Positions 1 to 8,648 of a DNA stretch of 64,000 bases are shown here, piece by piece (position 1 is the stretch's first letter; every line of letters begins with the position of its first letter). The position numbers and the translations under genes were made by a program. The notes below the pieces were generated by a model. The model had not been told where the DNA came from. It saw only the letters and a program-made list of their open reading frames with translations, and searched no databases. Source of the DNA: Pseudoxanthomonas sp. YR558 (lineage in GTDB: Bacteria; Pseudomonadota; Gammaproteobacteria; Xanthomonadales; Xanthomonadaceae); the NCBI RefSeq assembly GCF_900116385.1, contig NZ_FPCI01000001.1, positions 248,001 through 312,000 of the forward strand, read 5' to 3'.

Positions 1-51
1 GGCAGCGAGCAGGGCGATGGCTAGACGCTGGGCGTGCTTGGCGTTGGGCAT
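1..51 (-). CDS. 5' end of an exported protein gene, truncated by window edge
   Basis: An ATG at 51 on the minus strand opens a frame that stays open to the left edge. Only 17 codons are visible. They read as a basic start followed by an Ala/Leu-rich stretch, as expected for a signal peptide. It lies 7 nt downstream of the cytochrome c stop codon on the same strand, so the two are probably co-transcribed. Xanthomonads often carry two c-type cytochrome genes in tandem, so a second cytochrome c is a reasonable guess, but nothing diagnostic is within the window. Confidence 0.5.
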   Translation of the reverse strand, partial: MPNAKHAQRLAIALLAA

Positions 52-58
52 GGTGGTC

Positions 59-463
59 TTACTTGACGGTGGAAAGGAATGCGGCGATGTCGGCGATGTC
101 CTGGTCGCTGAAGCTCTGCGCCTGGGCCTGCATCGTGGGGTGCTTGCGGTTGCCGTTGCGGTACTCGGTCAGCGCATTGGCCAGGTAATCGGCAGACTGG
201 CCGCCGATCCGCGGCACGTGGAAGTTCGGGTACGCGTTCTTGTAGCCCTCGATGCCGTGGCAGCCCTGGCAGGTGTAGGTCAGGGTGCGACCGGTGTCCG
301 GGTTGCCGACCAGCGGCTTCGGCGTAGCGGCGGCGGGAGCCGCGGCAGGCGCCGCAGCATCGACCGGGGCCGGCGTGGCCGGGGTTTCCTGTTGGGCGGT
401 CAGGGCGGCCAGCGGGAGGGCGGCCAAGGCAAGGCAAGCGGCGAGCGGCAGCAGTCGCATCAT
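59..463 (-). CDS. Monohaem class I cytochrome c (c4/c553-like)
   Basis: The product is a 134-aa periplasmic electron carrier. A hydrophobic signal peptide covers about residues 1-22 and is followed by an Ala/Pro-rich linker to about residue 50. The single haem-binding site is C65-Q-G-C68-H69, and M111 in the HPTM motif is the likely sixth iron ligand. The C-terminal helix (SDQDIADIAAFLSTVK) is typical of c553/c4 domains. The frame stays open upstream to 730, but the signal peptide begins at the double Met at 463/460, so I place the start at 463. A possible -10 element lies about 60 nt upstream. The redox partner cannot be told from the sequence. Confidence 0.88.
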   Translation of the reverse strand: MMRLLPLAACLALAALPLAALTAQQETPATPAPVDAAAPAAAPAAATPKPLVGNPDTGRTLTYTCQGCHGIEGYKNAYPNFHVPRIGGQSADYLANALTEYRNGNRKHPTMQAQAQSFSDQDIADIAAFLSTVK

Positions 464-522
464 TCTCGGGAAACTCTCAGGTTGCGCGCGCCGCGTACCA
501 CCGCGGCGCTTGGCTGAACGCA

Positions 523-528
523 AGTATA
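523..528 (-). promoter_or_regulatory. Candidate -10 element for the cytochrome c gene
   Basis: The minus strand reads TATACT here, about 60 nt upstream of the cytochrome start. No good -35 hexamer is visible at 16-18 nt, so this is a weak call. The whole gap 464-831 holds no gene that I can support. Apart from this element it contains a CA-rich tract just before the adaptor gene. Confidence 0.3.
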
Positions 529-796
529 GCCTGCGACCGAATGTCGCGCACAGGCGCGGCAGGCCACCGCATGTCCGCGAAGCGTGCTCCCGCCGCCGGA
601 CGGCTTCCGTCTTCGGTACGCGGATGACGTTGCGGATGGAGAATGCGGCCGCGCGTTGTCCGGCATCGCGCGCGGTCGGCGAAGCAACCTTCCATCGCCT
701 CCGCGCATCGAATGCCGGAGCCCCGAACACGATGCCCGACGCAAGTCACCATGACCTTCGGCGCATGGAAGTTGTTCAGGGGTGATATACCTTCAT

Positions 797-831
797 ACAA
801 CACCACCACAACACCACCACGGTACCACCCC
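797..831 (+). promoter_or_regulatory. CA-rich leader with repeated CACCACCACAA units
   Basis: The 35 nt directly before the adaptor start codon are almost purely A and C, with CACCACCAC occurring twice. There is no recognisable Shine-Dalgarno sequence. Such unstructured CA-rich leaders can still support initiation, but this role is inferred. Confidence 0.35.
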
Positions 832-1974
832 ATGTCCCGACCCAGCCCCCTTTCCGGCCGTCCCTACCTGCGCCTGGCCCTGGTGCCTGTCCTGTGCAGC
901 CTGCTGGTTCTGACCGCCTGCAAGGGCGGCGGCCCGACCCCGGAGGCCCAGGCCAAGAACGGCGAGGCCCCGAAAGAGCCCGATGCGGTGCCGGTCGAGG
1001 TCGCCAAGGCTACCCATCGCCCGGTCGCGGCCAGCTATAGCGGCACCGCGGCGCTGGAGGCGCTGGGCGAGTCCCAGGTCGTCGCCAAGACCTCCGGCGT
1101 GGCGCTGGCCGTCCTGGTGGAAGAAGGGCAGGTGGTGCGTGCCGGCCAGGCGCTGGTCCGGTTGGACCCCGATCGCCTCCGTTTGCAGGTGGCGCAAGCC
1201 GAAGCCCAGATGCGCAAGCTGGAGAACAACTACCGCCGCGCGCAACAGTTGGTCGAACAGCAGATGATCAGCGCCAACGACGTCGACCAGATCAAGTACG
1301 ACCTGGAGAACGCGCGTGCCGTCTATCGCGCCGCCGCACTGGAACTGTCGTACACCACGGTCACCGCGCCGATCTCCGGCGTGGTCGCCTCGCGCTCGAT
1401 CAAGACGGGCAACTTCGTCCAGATCAACACGCCGATCATCCGCGTCGTCGACCAGTCGCGCCTGGAAGCCACGCTCAACGTGCCCGAACGCGAGCTCTCC
1501 ACGCTGAAGGCCGGCCAACCGGTCGCGCTGGCGGTCGACGCGTTGCGTGGCAAGGTGTTCCAGGGCACTGTCGACCGCATCGCGCCGGTCGTCGATGCAG
1601 GCAGCGGCACGTTCCGCGTGGTGTGCTCGTTCGCCAGCGACGGCGTGCTGCAGCCGGGCATGTTCGGCCGCATCAAGATCGATTACGACCAGCGCGCGGA
1701 CGCGCTGGTGGTGCCGCGCGTCGCACTGCTCGACGATGGCGACCCGGCGGTCTACGCGGTGCGTAGCGGCAAGGCGACGCGCGTGCCGGTCAAGCTGGGC
1801 TATGTGGATGGCGAGTGGATCGAAGTGCGCGAAGGCCTCAAGGCCGGCGACCAGGTCGTGACCGCCGGCAAGGTGGCACTGCGTGAAGGCAGCACGGTGC
1901 AGGTGATCGGCGCCGAGCCGGCCAAGGTGGCCGCCAAGGCCGACGCCGACAAGACCGCCGGAACCAAGCAATGA
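832..1974 (+). CDS. RND efflux periplasmic adaptor (HlyD/MFP family) lipoprotein
   Basis: This 380-aa protein is the membrane-fusion subunit of the RND system encoded by the next two genes. Its N-terminus is a lipoprotein signal with lipobox L27-T-A-C30, so it should be anchored by lipid in the periplasm. The biotinyl-lipoyl-like halves (about 75-110 and 170-205) flank a helical hairpin (about 112-165). Beta-barrel and membrane-proximal domains follow. The frame is open further upstream, but the signal peptide fixes the start at 832. The stop overlaps the start of the first permease (ATGA), which indicates translational coupling. The substrate is unknown. Confidence 0.9.
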   Translation: MSRPSPLSGRPYLRLALVPVLCSLLVLTACKGGGPTPEAQAKNGEAPKEPDAVPVEVAKATHRPVAASYSGTAALEALGESQVVAKTSGVALAVLVEEGQVVRAGQALVRLDPDRLRLQVAQAEAQMRKLENNYRRAQQLVEQQMISANDVDQIKYDLENARAVYRAAALELSYTTVTAPISGVVASRSIKTGNFVQINTPIIRVVDQSRLEATLNVPERELSTLKAGQPVALAVDALRGKVFQGTVDRIAPVVDAGSGTFRVVCSFASDGVLQPGMFGRIKIDYDQRADALVVPRVALLDDGDPAVYAVRSGKATRVPVKLGYVDGEWIEVREGLKAGDQVVTAGKVALREGSTVQVIGAEPAKVAAKADADKTAGTKQ

Positions 1975-4900
1975 GCGCGCCCGGCCACGCACCCGGGGAG
2001 CAGGATCCCCACGCAGGGAGTGGTGGCACGCTGGGCGGGGGACTCGTCGAGTTCTCCACCCGCCGTCGCGTCACCATCGCGATGTTCTGGATCACGATGT
2101 TCCTGTTCGGCGTGATCGCGCTGTTCTCGTTGAAGGTCAACCTGCTGCCCGACCTGAGCTACCCGACGCTCACCGTGCGCACCGAGTACACCGGTGCGGC
2201 GCCCTCGGAAATCGAAACGCTCATCAGCGAACCGGTGGAAGAAGCCGTCGGCGTGGTGAAGAACCTGCGCAAGCTGAAGTCCGTCTCGCGTACCGGCCAG
2301 AGCGACGTCGTACTGGAATTCGCCTGGGGCACGGACATGGACCAGGCCAGCCTGGAAGTCCGCGACAAGATGGAAGTGCTGTCGTTGCCGCTGGAGGCGA
2401 AGGCGCCGGTGCTGCTGCGCTTCAATCCCTCCACCGAGCCGATCCTGCGCCTGGTGCTGTCGAACAAGCAGGATCCCAAGACCGATGCCGATGCGGTCCG
2501 CCTGCTGACCGAATTGCGTCGTTATGCGGACGATGACCTCAAGAAGAAGCTGGAGCCGGTCAGCGGCGTGGCGGCGGTCAAGGTAGGCGGCGGCCTGGAG
2601 GACGAGATCCAGGTCGACATCGACCAGCAGAAGCTCGCCCAGCTGAACCTGCCGATCGACAACGTCATCCAGCGCCTGCAGCAGGAGAACATCAACATCT
2701 CCGGTGGCCGTCTGGAAGAGGGCTCGCAGCGCTACCTGGTGCGTACCGTCAACCAGTTCGCGACAGTCAACGAGATCCGCGAAATGCTGGTGACCACGCA
2801 GAGCGGCGGCGACAATGCCGCGGCGTCGGCGGCGGCGCAGATGGCGGCGATCGCGGCCTCGACCGGTTCGGCCGAGGCGATGGCGGCGGCGGCATCCGTG
2901 CAGAGCGCGTCGGGCGGCAGTGGCAGCGTCGTCGCCGGCGGCATGCCCGTGCGGCTGAAGGACGTGGCCGAGGTGAAGCAGGGCTTCAAGGAACGCGAGG
3001 CGATCATCCGCCTGGCGGGCAAGGAGGCGGTCGAACTGGCCATCTACAAGGAAGGTGATGCGAACACCGTCTCCACGGCCGAGGCCCTGAAGGCGAAGCT
3101 GAAGCAGCTCGAACAGCAGGTGCCGCCGGATGTCGAACTGACCGTCATCGACGACCAGTCGCGCTTCATCAAGAACGCCATCAGCGACGTCCAGAAGGAC
3201 GCGATGATCGGCGGCGCATTGGCGATCCTGATCATCTTCCTGTTCCTGCGCGACGGCTGGAGCACGTTTGTCATCAGCCTGTCGCTGCCGGTGTCGATCG
3301 TCACCACGTTCTTCTTCATGGGCGAGCTGGACCTGAGCCTCAACGTCATGTCGCTGGGTGGCCTGGCATTGGCCACGGGCCTGGTGGTGGACGATTCGAT
3401 CGTCGTGCTGGAGAGCATCGCCAAGGCGCGCGAACGCGGGCTGGGCATCCTCGAAGCGGCCATGGTGGGCACGCGCGAAGTGAGCATGGCGGTGGTGGCG
3501 TCGACATTGACGACCATCGCGGTGTTCCTGCCGCTGGTGTTCGTGCAGGGTATCGCCGGCCAGCTGTTCCGTGACCAGGCGCTGACGGTCGCCATCGCCA
3601 TCGGCATCTCGCTGATCGTGTCGATGACGCTGATCCCGATGCTGAGCTCGCTGAAGGGCCGTCCGCCGCTCGCATTCCCCGAAGAGGCGCCGCACCCGCA
3701 GTGGAAGCCTGCTTCGCGCTGGCAGAAGCCGATCGCCGTCAGTGGCCGCGGTGTTGGCGCCGCGTTCCGCTACGCGTTCTTCGGGATCGCCTGGCTGATC
3801 GTGCGCATCTGGCGTGGCATCGTGGCCGTGGTGGGACCGGTGATGGGCAAGATCAGCGATCTGGTCATGGCCGTCTACCATCGCGCTGAACAAGGCTACA
3901 TGCGCCTGCTGCCCGCTTCGCTGCACCGTCCCTGGCTGATGTTGGGCTTCGCTGCGCTGGCGTTCCTCGCGTCGCTTGCCCTGGTGCCGCTGCTGGGCGC
4001 GGACCTGATTCCGCAGCTGGCGCAGGACCGTTTCGAAATGACGGTCAAGCTTCCCCCTGGCACCCCGCTGGCCACGACCGACGTCCTGGTGCGCGAACTG
4101 CAGGACAAGCACGCCAAGGACGAGGGCATCCATGCGTTGTACGGCGTGAGCGGCAGCGGCACGCGGCTGGACGCCAATCCCACCGAGAGCGGCGAGAACA
4201 TCGGCAAGCTGACGGTTGTCATGGCCGATGGCGGGAGCGAAGAAGTCGAGGCGCGGGAAACCGAGGCGCTGCGCGCCACGATGAAGCGCCACCCTGGCGC
4301 CCAGGTCGATTTCAGCCGGCCGGAGCTGCTCAGCTTCTCCGCGCCGCTTGAAGTCGAACTGCGCGGCCAGGACCTGGCCGGCATCGAGCGTGCGGGCCAG
4401 AAGCTGGCGGCCCTCCTGCGTGCCAACCCGCACTACGCCGACGTCAAGTCGACGGTGGAGCAGGGTTTCCCGGAGATCCAGATCCGCTTTGACCAGGAAC
4501 GTGCCGGCGCACTGGGCCTGACGACGCGACAGATCGCGGACGTGGTGGTGAAGAAGGTGCGCGGCGAAGTGGCCACGCGCTACAGCTTCCGTGATCGCAA
4601 GATCGACGTGTTGGTGCGCGCGCAGGAGAACGATCGCGCGTCGGTGGACAGCATCCGCCGCCTGATCGTGAATCCGGGCAGCGCCCGTCCGGTGACGCTG
4701 TCCGCGGTCGCCGACGTGGTGGCCACCAGCGGGCCCAGCGAGATCCATCGCGCCGACCAGGTGCGCGTGGCGATCGTGTCGGCCAACCTGCGCGATATCG
4801 ATCTGGGCAGCGCGGTACAGGAGGTGCAGCAGATCGTGGCCGAGAACCCGCTGGGCGCCGGCGTGGGCATGCATATCGGCGGCCAGGGCGAGGAACTGCA

Positions 4901-5477
4901 GGAGTCCGTCACGTCGTTGATGTTCGCGTTCGGCCTGGCGATCTTCCTGGTGTACCTGGTGATGGCGTCGCAGTTCGAATCGCTGCTGCACCCGTTCGTC
5001 ATCCTGTTCACCATTCCACTGGCGCTCGTGGGTGCTATCGGTGCGCTGTTCCTGACCAATTCGCCGGTTTCGGTGGTGGTATTCATCGGCCTGATCCTGC
5101 TGGTCGGCCTGGTGACGAAAAACGCCATCATCCTTATCGACAAGGTAAACCAATTGCGCGAGGCCGGCGTCGCCAAGCACGAGGCGTTGGTCGAGGGTGC
5201 GCGCTCGCGCCTGCGCCCGATCATCATGACCACGTTGTGCACGCTGTTCGGCTTCCTGCCGCTGGCGATTGCGATGGGCGAGGGTGCGGAGGTGCGTTCG
5301 CCGATGGCGATCACCGTCATCGGTGGCCTGCTGGTGTCCACGCTGCTGACGTTGCTGGTGATCCCGGTGGTTTACGACTTGCTGGACCGTCGCGCGGATG
5401 ACTACTACCTGGAGCGTGGGCGTCGCGCGCGCCGCCTGCAGGCCCTGCAGCCTGACGGCGAGGGCGAACCCGCATGA
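1971..5477 (+). CDS. RND efflux permease, first of two (AcrB/HAE1-like)
   Basis: This is an inner-membrane proton-coupled exporter subunit of 1168 aa, longer than the usual 1020-1050. TM1 is near residues 33-55. The TM4 Asp pair is present (D474, D475 in LVVDDSIV), as is the TM10 Lys (K1050 in TKNAI), so the canonical proton relay is intact. Two insertions explain the length. One is an Ala/Ser/Gly-rich stretch at about 278-324 in the periplasmic part. The other is a long TM6-TM7 linker at about 560-655 that contains extra hydrophobic segments. The start overlaps the adaptor stop and the end overlaps the next permease, so the three form an operon. Substrate unknown. Confidence 0.93.
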   Translation: MSAPGHAPGEQDPHAGSGGTLGGGLVEFSTRRRVTIAMFWITMFLFGVIALFSLKVNLLPDLSYPTLTVRTEYTGAAPSEIETLISEPVEEAVGVVKNLRKLKSVSRTGQSDVVLEFAWGTDMDQASLEVRDKMEVLSLPLEAKAPVLLRFNPSTEPILRLVLSNKQDPKTDADAVRLLTELRRYADDDLKKKLEPVSGVAAVKVGGGLEDEIQVDIDQQKLAQLNLPIDNVIQRLQQENINISGGRLEEGSQRYLVRTVNQFATVNEIREMLVTTQSGGDNAAASAAAQMAAIAASTGSAEAMAAAASVQSASGGSGSVVAGGMPVRLKDVAEVKQGFKEREAIIRLAGKEAVELAIYKEGDANTVSTAEALKAKLKQLEQQVPPDVELTVIDDQSRFIKNAISDVQKDAMIGGALAILIIFLFLRDGWSTFVISLSLPVSIVTTFFFMGELDLSLNVMSLGGLALATGLVVDDSIVVLESIAKARERGLGILEAAMVGTREVSMAVVASTLTTIAVFLPLVFVQGIAGQLFRDQALTVAIAIGISLIVSMTLIPMLSSLKGRPPLAFPEEAPHPQWKPASRWQKPIAVSGRGVGAAFRYAFFGIAWLIVRIWRGIVAVVGPVMGKISDLVMAVYHRAEQGYMRLLPASLHRPWLMLGFAALAFLASLALVPLLGADLIPQLAQDRFEMTVKLPPGTPLATTDVLVRELQDKHAKDEGIHALYGVSGSGTRLDANPTESGENIGKLTVVMADGGSEEVEARETEALRATMKRHPGAQVDFSRPELLSFSAPLEVELRGQDLAGIERAGQKLAALLRANPHYADVKSTVEQGFPEIQIRFDQERAGALGLTTRQIADVVVKKVRGEVATRYSFRDRKIDVLVRAQENDRASVDSIRRLIVNPGSARPVTLSAVADVVATSGPSEIHRADQVRVAIVSANLRDIDLGSAVQEVQQIVAENPLGAGVGMHIGGQGEELQESVTSLMFAFGLAIFLVYLVMASQFESLLHPFVILFTIPLALVGAIGALFLTNSPVSVVVFIGLILLVGLVTKNAIILIDKVNQLREAGVAKHEALVEGARSRLRPIIMTTLCTLFGFLPLAIAMGEGAEVRSPMAITVIGGLLVSTLLTLLVIPVVYDLLDRRADDYYLERGRRARRLQALQPDGEGEPA

Positions 5478-8400
5478 GCGTCGCGGAGTTCAGCATCAAG
5501 CGACCCGTCACGGCCGTGATGTTCTTCATCTCGCTGTTCGTGATCGGCCTGATCGCGGCGATCCGCCTGCCGCTGGAAGCCTTCCCCGAGGTCTCGCCGC
5601 CCTTCATCTTCGTGTCGCTGCCCTACACGGGCTCGACACCGGAAGAGGTGGAGCGGACGGTCCTGCGCCCGGCGGAGGAAGCGCTGTCGACGATGGCCGG
5701 CATCAAGCGCATGGAGTCGAATGCGAAGGCGGATGGTGCCCAGATCTTCATCCAGTTCTCCGATTGGGACCGAGACGTAGCGATCGCCGCGTCCGAGGCG
5801 CGCGAACGGCTCGACGCAATCCGCGACGACCTGCCGGACGATCTGCAACGCTACTTCGTCTTCAAGTTCTCGACCACTGACCAACCCGTGCTGCGGGTAC
5901 GCCTGGCCAGCAAGAGCGACCTGACCGGCGCGTACGACATGATCGAGCGCGAGTTCAAGCGCCGCATCGAGCGCATCCCGGGCGTTGCGCGCGTGGACGT
6001 GTCGGGCGCGCCGCCGAACGAGGTCGAGATCGCGATCAATCAGGACCGGCTGACCGCGCACAACCTCAGCCTCAACGATCTGACCACGCGGCTCCAGGCG
6101 GTGAACTTCTCGATTTCCGCCGGCGTGATCAGTGACGGACCGCAACGCCTACGTGTGCAGCCGGTCGGTGAGCTGACCGACCTGCAACAACTGCGCGATC
6201 TCGTGGTGGGCAGCGGTAACGTGCGATTGGGCGACATCGCGGACGTTCGCCTGAAGCCTGCGCGGATGGACTACGGACGCCGTCTCGATGGCCAACCCGC
6301 AGTCGGTCTCGACATCTTCAAGGAGCGCAACGCCAACCTGGTGGACGTGTCGAGCAAGGCGCTGGCCGAGGTCGAGGCCATCCGCGCCCAGCCGGAGATG
6401 AGCGACATCCAGGTCAAGATCATCGAGAACCAGGGTGACAACGTCACCTCGTCGCTGTTGGAACTAGCAGAGGCAGGCCTGATCGGCCTGGTCCTGTCGA
6501 TCGTCGTACTGTGGTTCTTCCTTCGCCACTGGCCGTCCGTGTCGATGGTGACACTGGCCATCCCGATCTGCTTCGTGATGACGCTGGGCTTCATGTACTT
6601 CGCCGGTGTCACCTTGAACATCCTGTCGATGATGGGCTTGTTGCTGGCCATCGGCATGCTAGTGGACAACGCCGTGGTGGTGGTGGAGAGCATCTACCAG
6701 GAGCGCGAGAAGTATCCGGACAACCCCATCTGGGCCTCGATCATTGGTACGCGCCATGTGGCGATCGCGTTGTCGGCGGGTACGCTGTGCCACTGCATCG
6801 TGTTCTTGCCCAACTTGTTCGGCGAGCGCAACTTCCTCAGCATCTACCTGGGCCAGATCGCCGTCACCATCTCGGTATCGCTGCTGGCATCTTGGCTGGT
6901 CGCCGTCAGCCTGATCCCGATGATCTCGGCGCGCCTGAAGACGCCGCCGCTGGTGAAGACGGAGACCGGCATCATCCCGCGCATGCAGAAGCGCTACGCC
7001 GGCCTGTTGCGCTGGACACTGGAGCATCGGGGCTGGAGCGTGCTCGGCATCCTGCTGATCATCGTCGTCAGTTTCGTGCCGATGAAGCTCACCAAGTTCG
7101 ACATGTTCGGCAACGATGGTGGCGGCGAGGCGGAGCTGTACTACCAGTGGAAGGGCGCCTACACCAAGGAGCAGATGTCGGCCGAGATCCTCAAGGTCGA
7201 ACAGTTCCTCGACGCCAACCGCAAGAAGTACCGGATAACCCAGATCTATTCCTACTTCAGCGAGCAGGGCTGGGGCGGCACCCAGATCAAGTTCGACACG
7301 GAGAAATCCAGCGAGACCAAGCCGATCGTCGAGCAGTTGCGCAAGGACCTGCCAAAATCGGCGCGCGCCAACATCGGCATCGGCGGCGACGGCGGCAACC
7401 AGGGCGGCGGTGGCCAACCTGGCCAGAGCGTGTCGTTCCAGCTGGTCGGCGATTCCACCCAGACGCTGGGCGAGATCGCGGCGGACCTGGTGCCGATCCT
7501 GGCCAAGCGCAAGGAACTTCGCGACGTTCGCGTCGATGTCGGCGACCAGAACAGCGAGTTGAACGTTCGCGTGGACCGTGAGCGTGCGGCCGCATTCGGG
7601 TTCAGCTCTCAGCAGGTGGCCAGCTTCGTCGGCCTGGCGCTGCGTGGCGCACCGTTGCGCGAGTTCCGCCGAGGCGAAACAGAAGTGCCGGTGTGGGTGC
7701 GTTTCGCGGGCGCCGAGGACTACGGTACCGAGGACCTGGCGGGCTTCATGGTGCGCGCGCCTGACGGCCGCACCGTGCCGTTGTTGAGCCTGGTGGATGT
7801 CGGCATCACGCCGTCGGCCACGCAGATCCAGCGCACCAATCGCCAGACCACGTTGACCGTGCAGGCCAATCTGGCCGAGAACGTCACCGTGCCGGATGCG
7901 CGCAAGGCCATGGAGGAGACGTTGAAGGGCATGTCGTTCCCGGCAGGCTACAGCTACTCGTTCGACGGCAGTGCCTTCCAGGAAGATGACGAGGCGATGG
8001 GGGACATGCTGTTCAAGACCGCGCTCGCTCTCGTGATGATCTACGTCGTCATGGCCGCGGTGTTCGAATCGCTGCTGTTCCCGGCAGCGATCATGAGCGG
8101 CGTGCTGTTCTCGGTGTTCGGTGTGTTCTGGCTGTTCGCGCTGACCGGTACCACGTTCGGCATCATGTCCTTCATCGGCATCCTGGTGTTGATGGGCGTG
8201 GTGGTGAACAACGGCATCGTCATGGTCGAGCACATCAACAACTTGCGACGGCGTGGCATGTCGCGGACGGATGCGCTGGTCGAAGGCAGTCGCGAGCGCC
8301 TGCGGCCCATCCTGATGACGATGGGTACGGCGATCCTGGCGATGGTGCCGATCGCGATGGCCAACACGCAGATGGCGGGCGACGGCCCGGCTTACGCGCC

Positions 8401-8584
8401 GATGGCCCGTGCGATCGCCGGCGGTCTGGCGTTCTCGACCGTGGTCAGCCTGCTGTTCCTGCCGACCATCTACGCGATTCTCGATGACCTGCGCAGCGGT
8501 ACCGCTCGGGCCATCAAGCGGGCACAGGGTCGACGGGCAGATGCGCCGACGGCAGCGAGCGTGGCGGCACTGCACGTCGAATGA
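5474..8584 (+). CDS. RND efflux permease, second of two, relay residues replaced
   Basis: This 1036-aa permease has the normal RND length and two-repeat layout. Its TM4 motif reads L-V-D398-N399-A and its TM10 motif V-N912-N913-G-I. It therefore lacks the second TM4 Asp and the TM10 Lys used for proton relay in AcrB. This pattern is known in a SwrC-like branch of the RND family, so it may be a family trait and not a defect. A Gly-rich insert lies at about 636-652. The start overlaps the first permease (ATGA). With two unequal permeases the pump may be a heteromer, as known for MdtBC. No outer-membrane factor gene follows. Confidence 0.92.
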   Translation: MSVAEFSIKRPVTAVMFFISLFVIGLIAAIRLPLEAFPEVSPPFIFVSLPYTGSTPEEVERTVLRPAEEALSTMAGIKRMESNAKADGAQIFIQFSDWDRDVAIAASEARERLDAIRDDLPDDLQRYFVFKFSTTDQPVLRVRLASKSDLTGAYDMIEREFKRRIERIPGVARVDVSGAPPNEVEIAINQDRLTAHNLSLNDLTTRLQAVNFSISAGVISDGPQRLRVQPVGELTDLQQLRDLVVGSGNVRLGDIADVRLKPARMDYGRRLDGQPAVGLDIFKERNANLVDVSSKALAEVEAIRAQPEMSDIQVKIIENQGDNVTSSLLELAEAGLIGLVLSIVVLWFFLRHWPSVSMVTLAIPICFVMTLGFMYFAGVTLNILSMMGLLLAIGMLVDNAVVVVESIYQEREKYPDNPIWASIIGTRHVAIALSAGTLCHCIVFLPNLFGERNFLSIYLGQIAVTISVSLLASWLVAVSLIPMISARLKTPPLVKTETGIIPRMQKRYAGLLRWTLEHRGWSVLGILLIIVVSFVPMKLTKFDMFGNDGGGEAELYYQWKGAYTKEQMSAEILKVEQFLDANRKKYRITQIYSYFSEQGWGGTQIKFDTEKSSETKPIVEQLRKDLPKSARANIGIGGDGGNQGGGGQPGQSVSFQLVGDSTQTLGEIAADLVPILAKRKELRDVRVDVGDQNSELNVRVDRERAAAFGFSSQQVASFVGLALRGAPLREFRRGETEVPVWVRFAGAEDYGTEDLAGFMVRAPDGRTVPLLSLVDVGITPSATQIQRTNRQTTLTVQANLAENVTVPDARKAMEETLKGMSFPAGYSYSFDGSAFQEDDEAMGDMLFKTALALVMIYVVMAAVFESLLFPAAIMSGVLFSVFGVFWLFALTGTTFGIMSFIGILVLMGVVVNNGIVMVEHINNLRRRGMSRTDALVEGSRERLRPILMTMGTAILAMVPIAMANTQMAGDGPAYAPMARAIAGGLAFSTVVSLLFLPTIYAILDDLRSGTARAIKRAQGRRADAPTAASVAALHVE

Positions 8585-8600
8585 TGCAGGCGCTGGAATG

Positions 8601-8632
8601 AAAAGAGCCGGGCAATGCCCGGCTCTTTTTTG
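8601..8632 (+). terminator. Intrinsic terminator of the RND operon
   Basis: A perfect 13-bp stem (AAAAGAGCCGGGC paired with GCCCGGCTCTTTT, loop AAT) is followed by a T-rich run. It sits 16 nt after the last permease stop and before the convergent TraB-family gene. Confidence 0.93.
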
Positions 8633-8648
8633 TTTGCTGGAATCGGCG

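Noticed and set aside
464..730. Upstream extension of the cytochrome c gene
   Set aside because: The extension is Arg-rich and would bury the signal peptide that starts at 463.
1800..5180. A very long minus-strand open frame (about 1126 codons) opposite the first RND permease
   Set aside because: Its translation is rich in His, Arg, Gln and Asp without any domain, and it mirrors the codon pattern of the real gene. Such antisense frames are normal at high GC.
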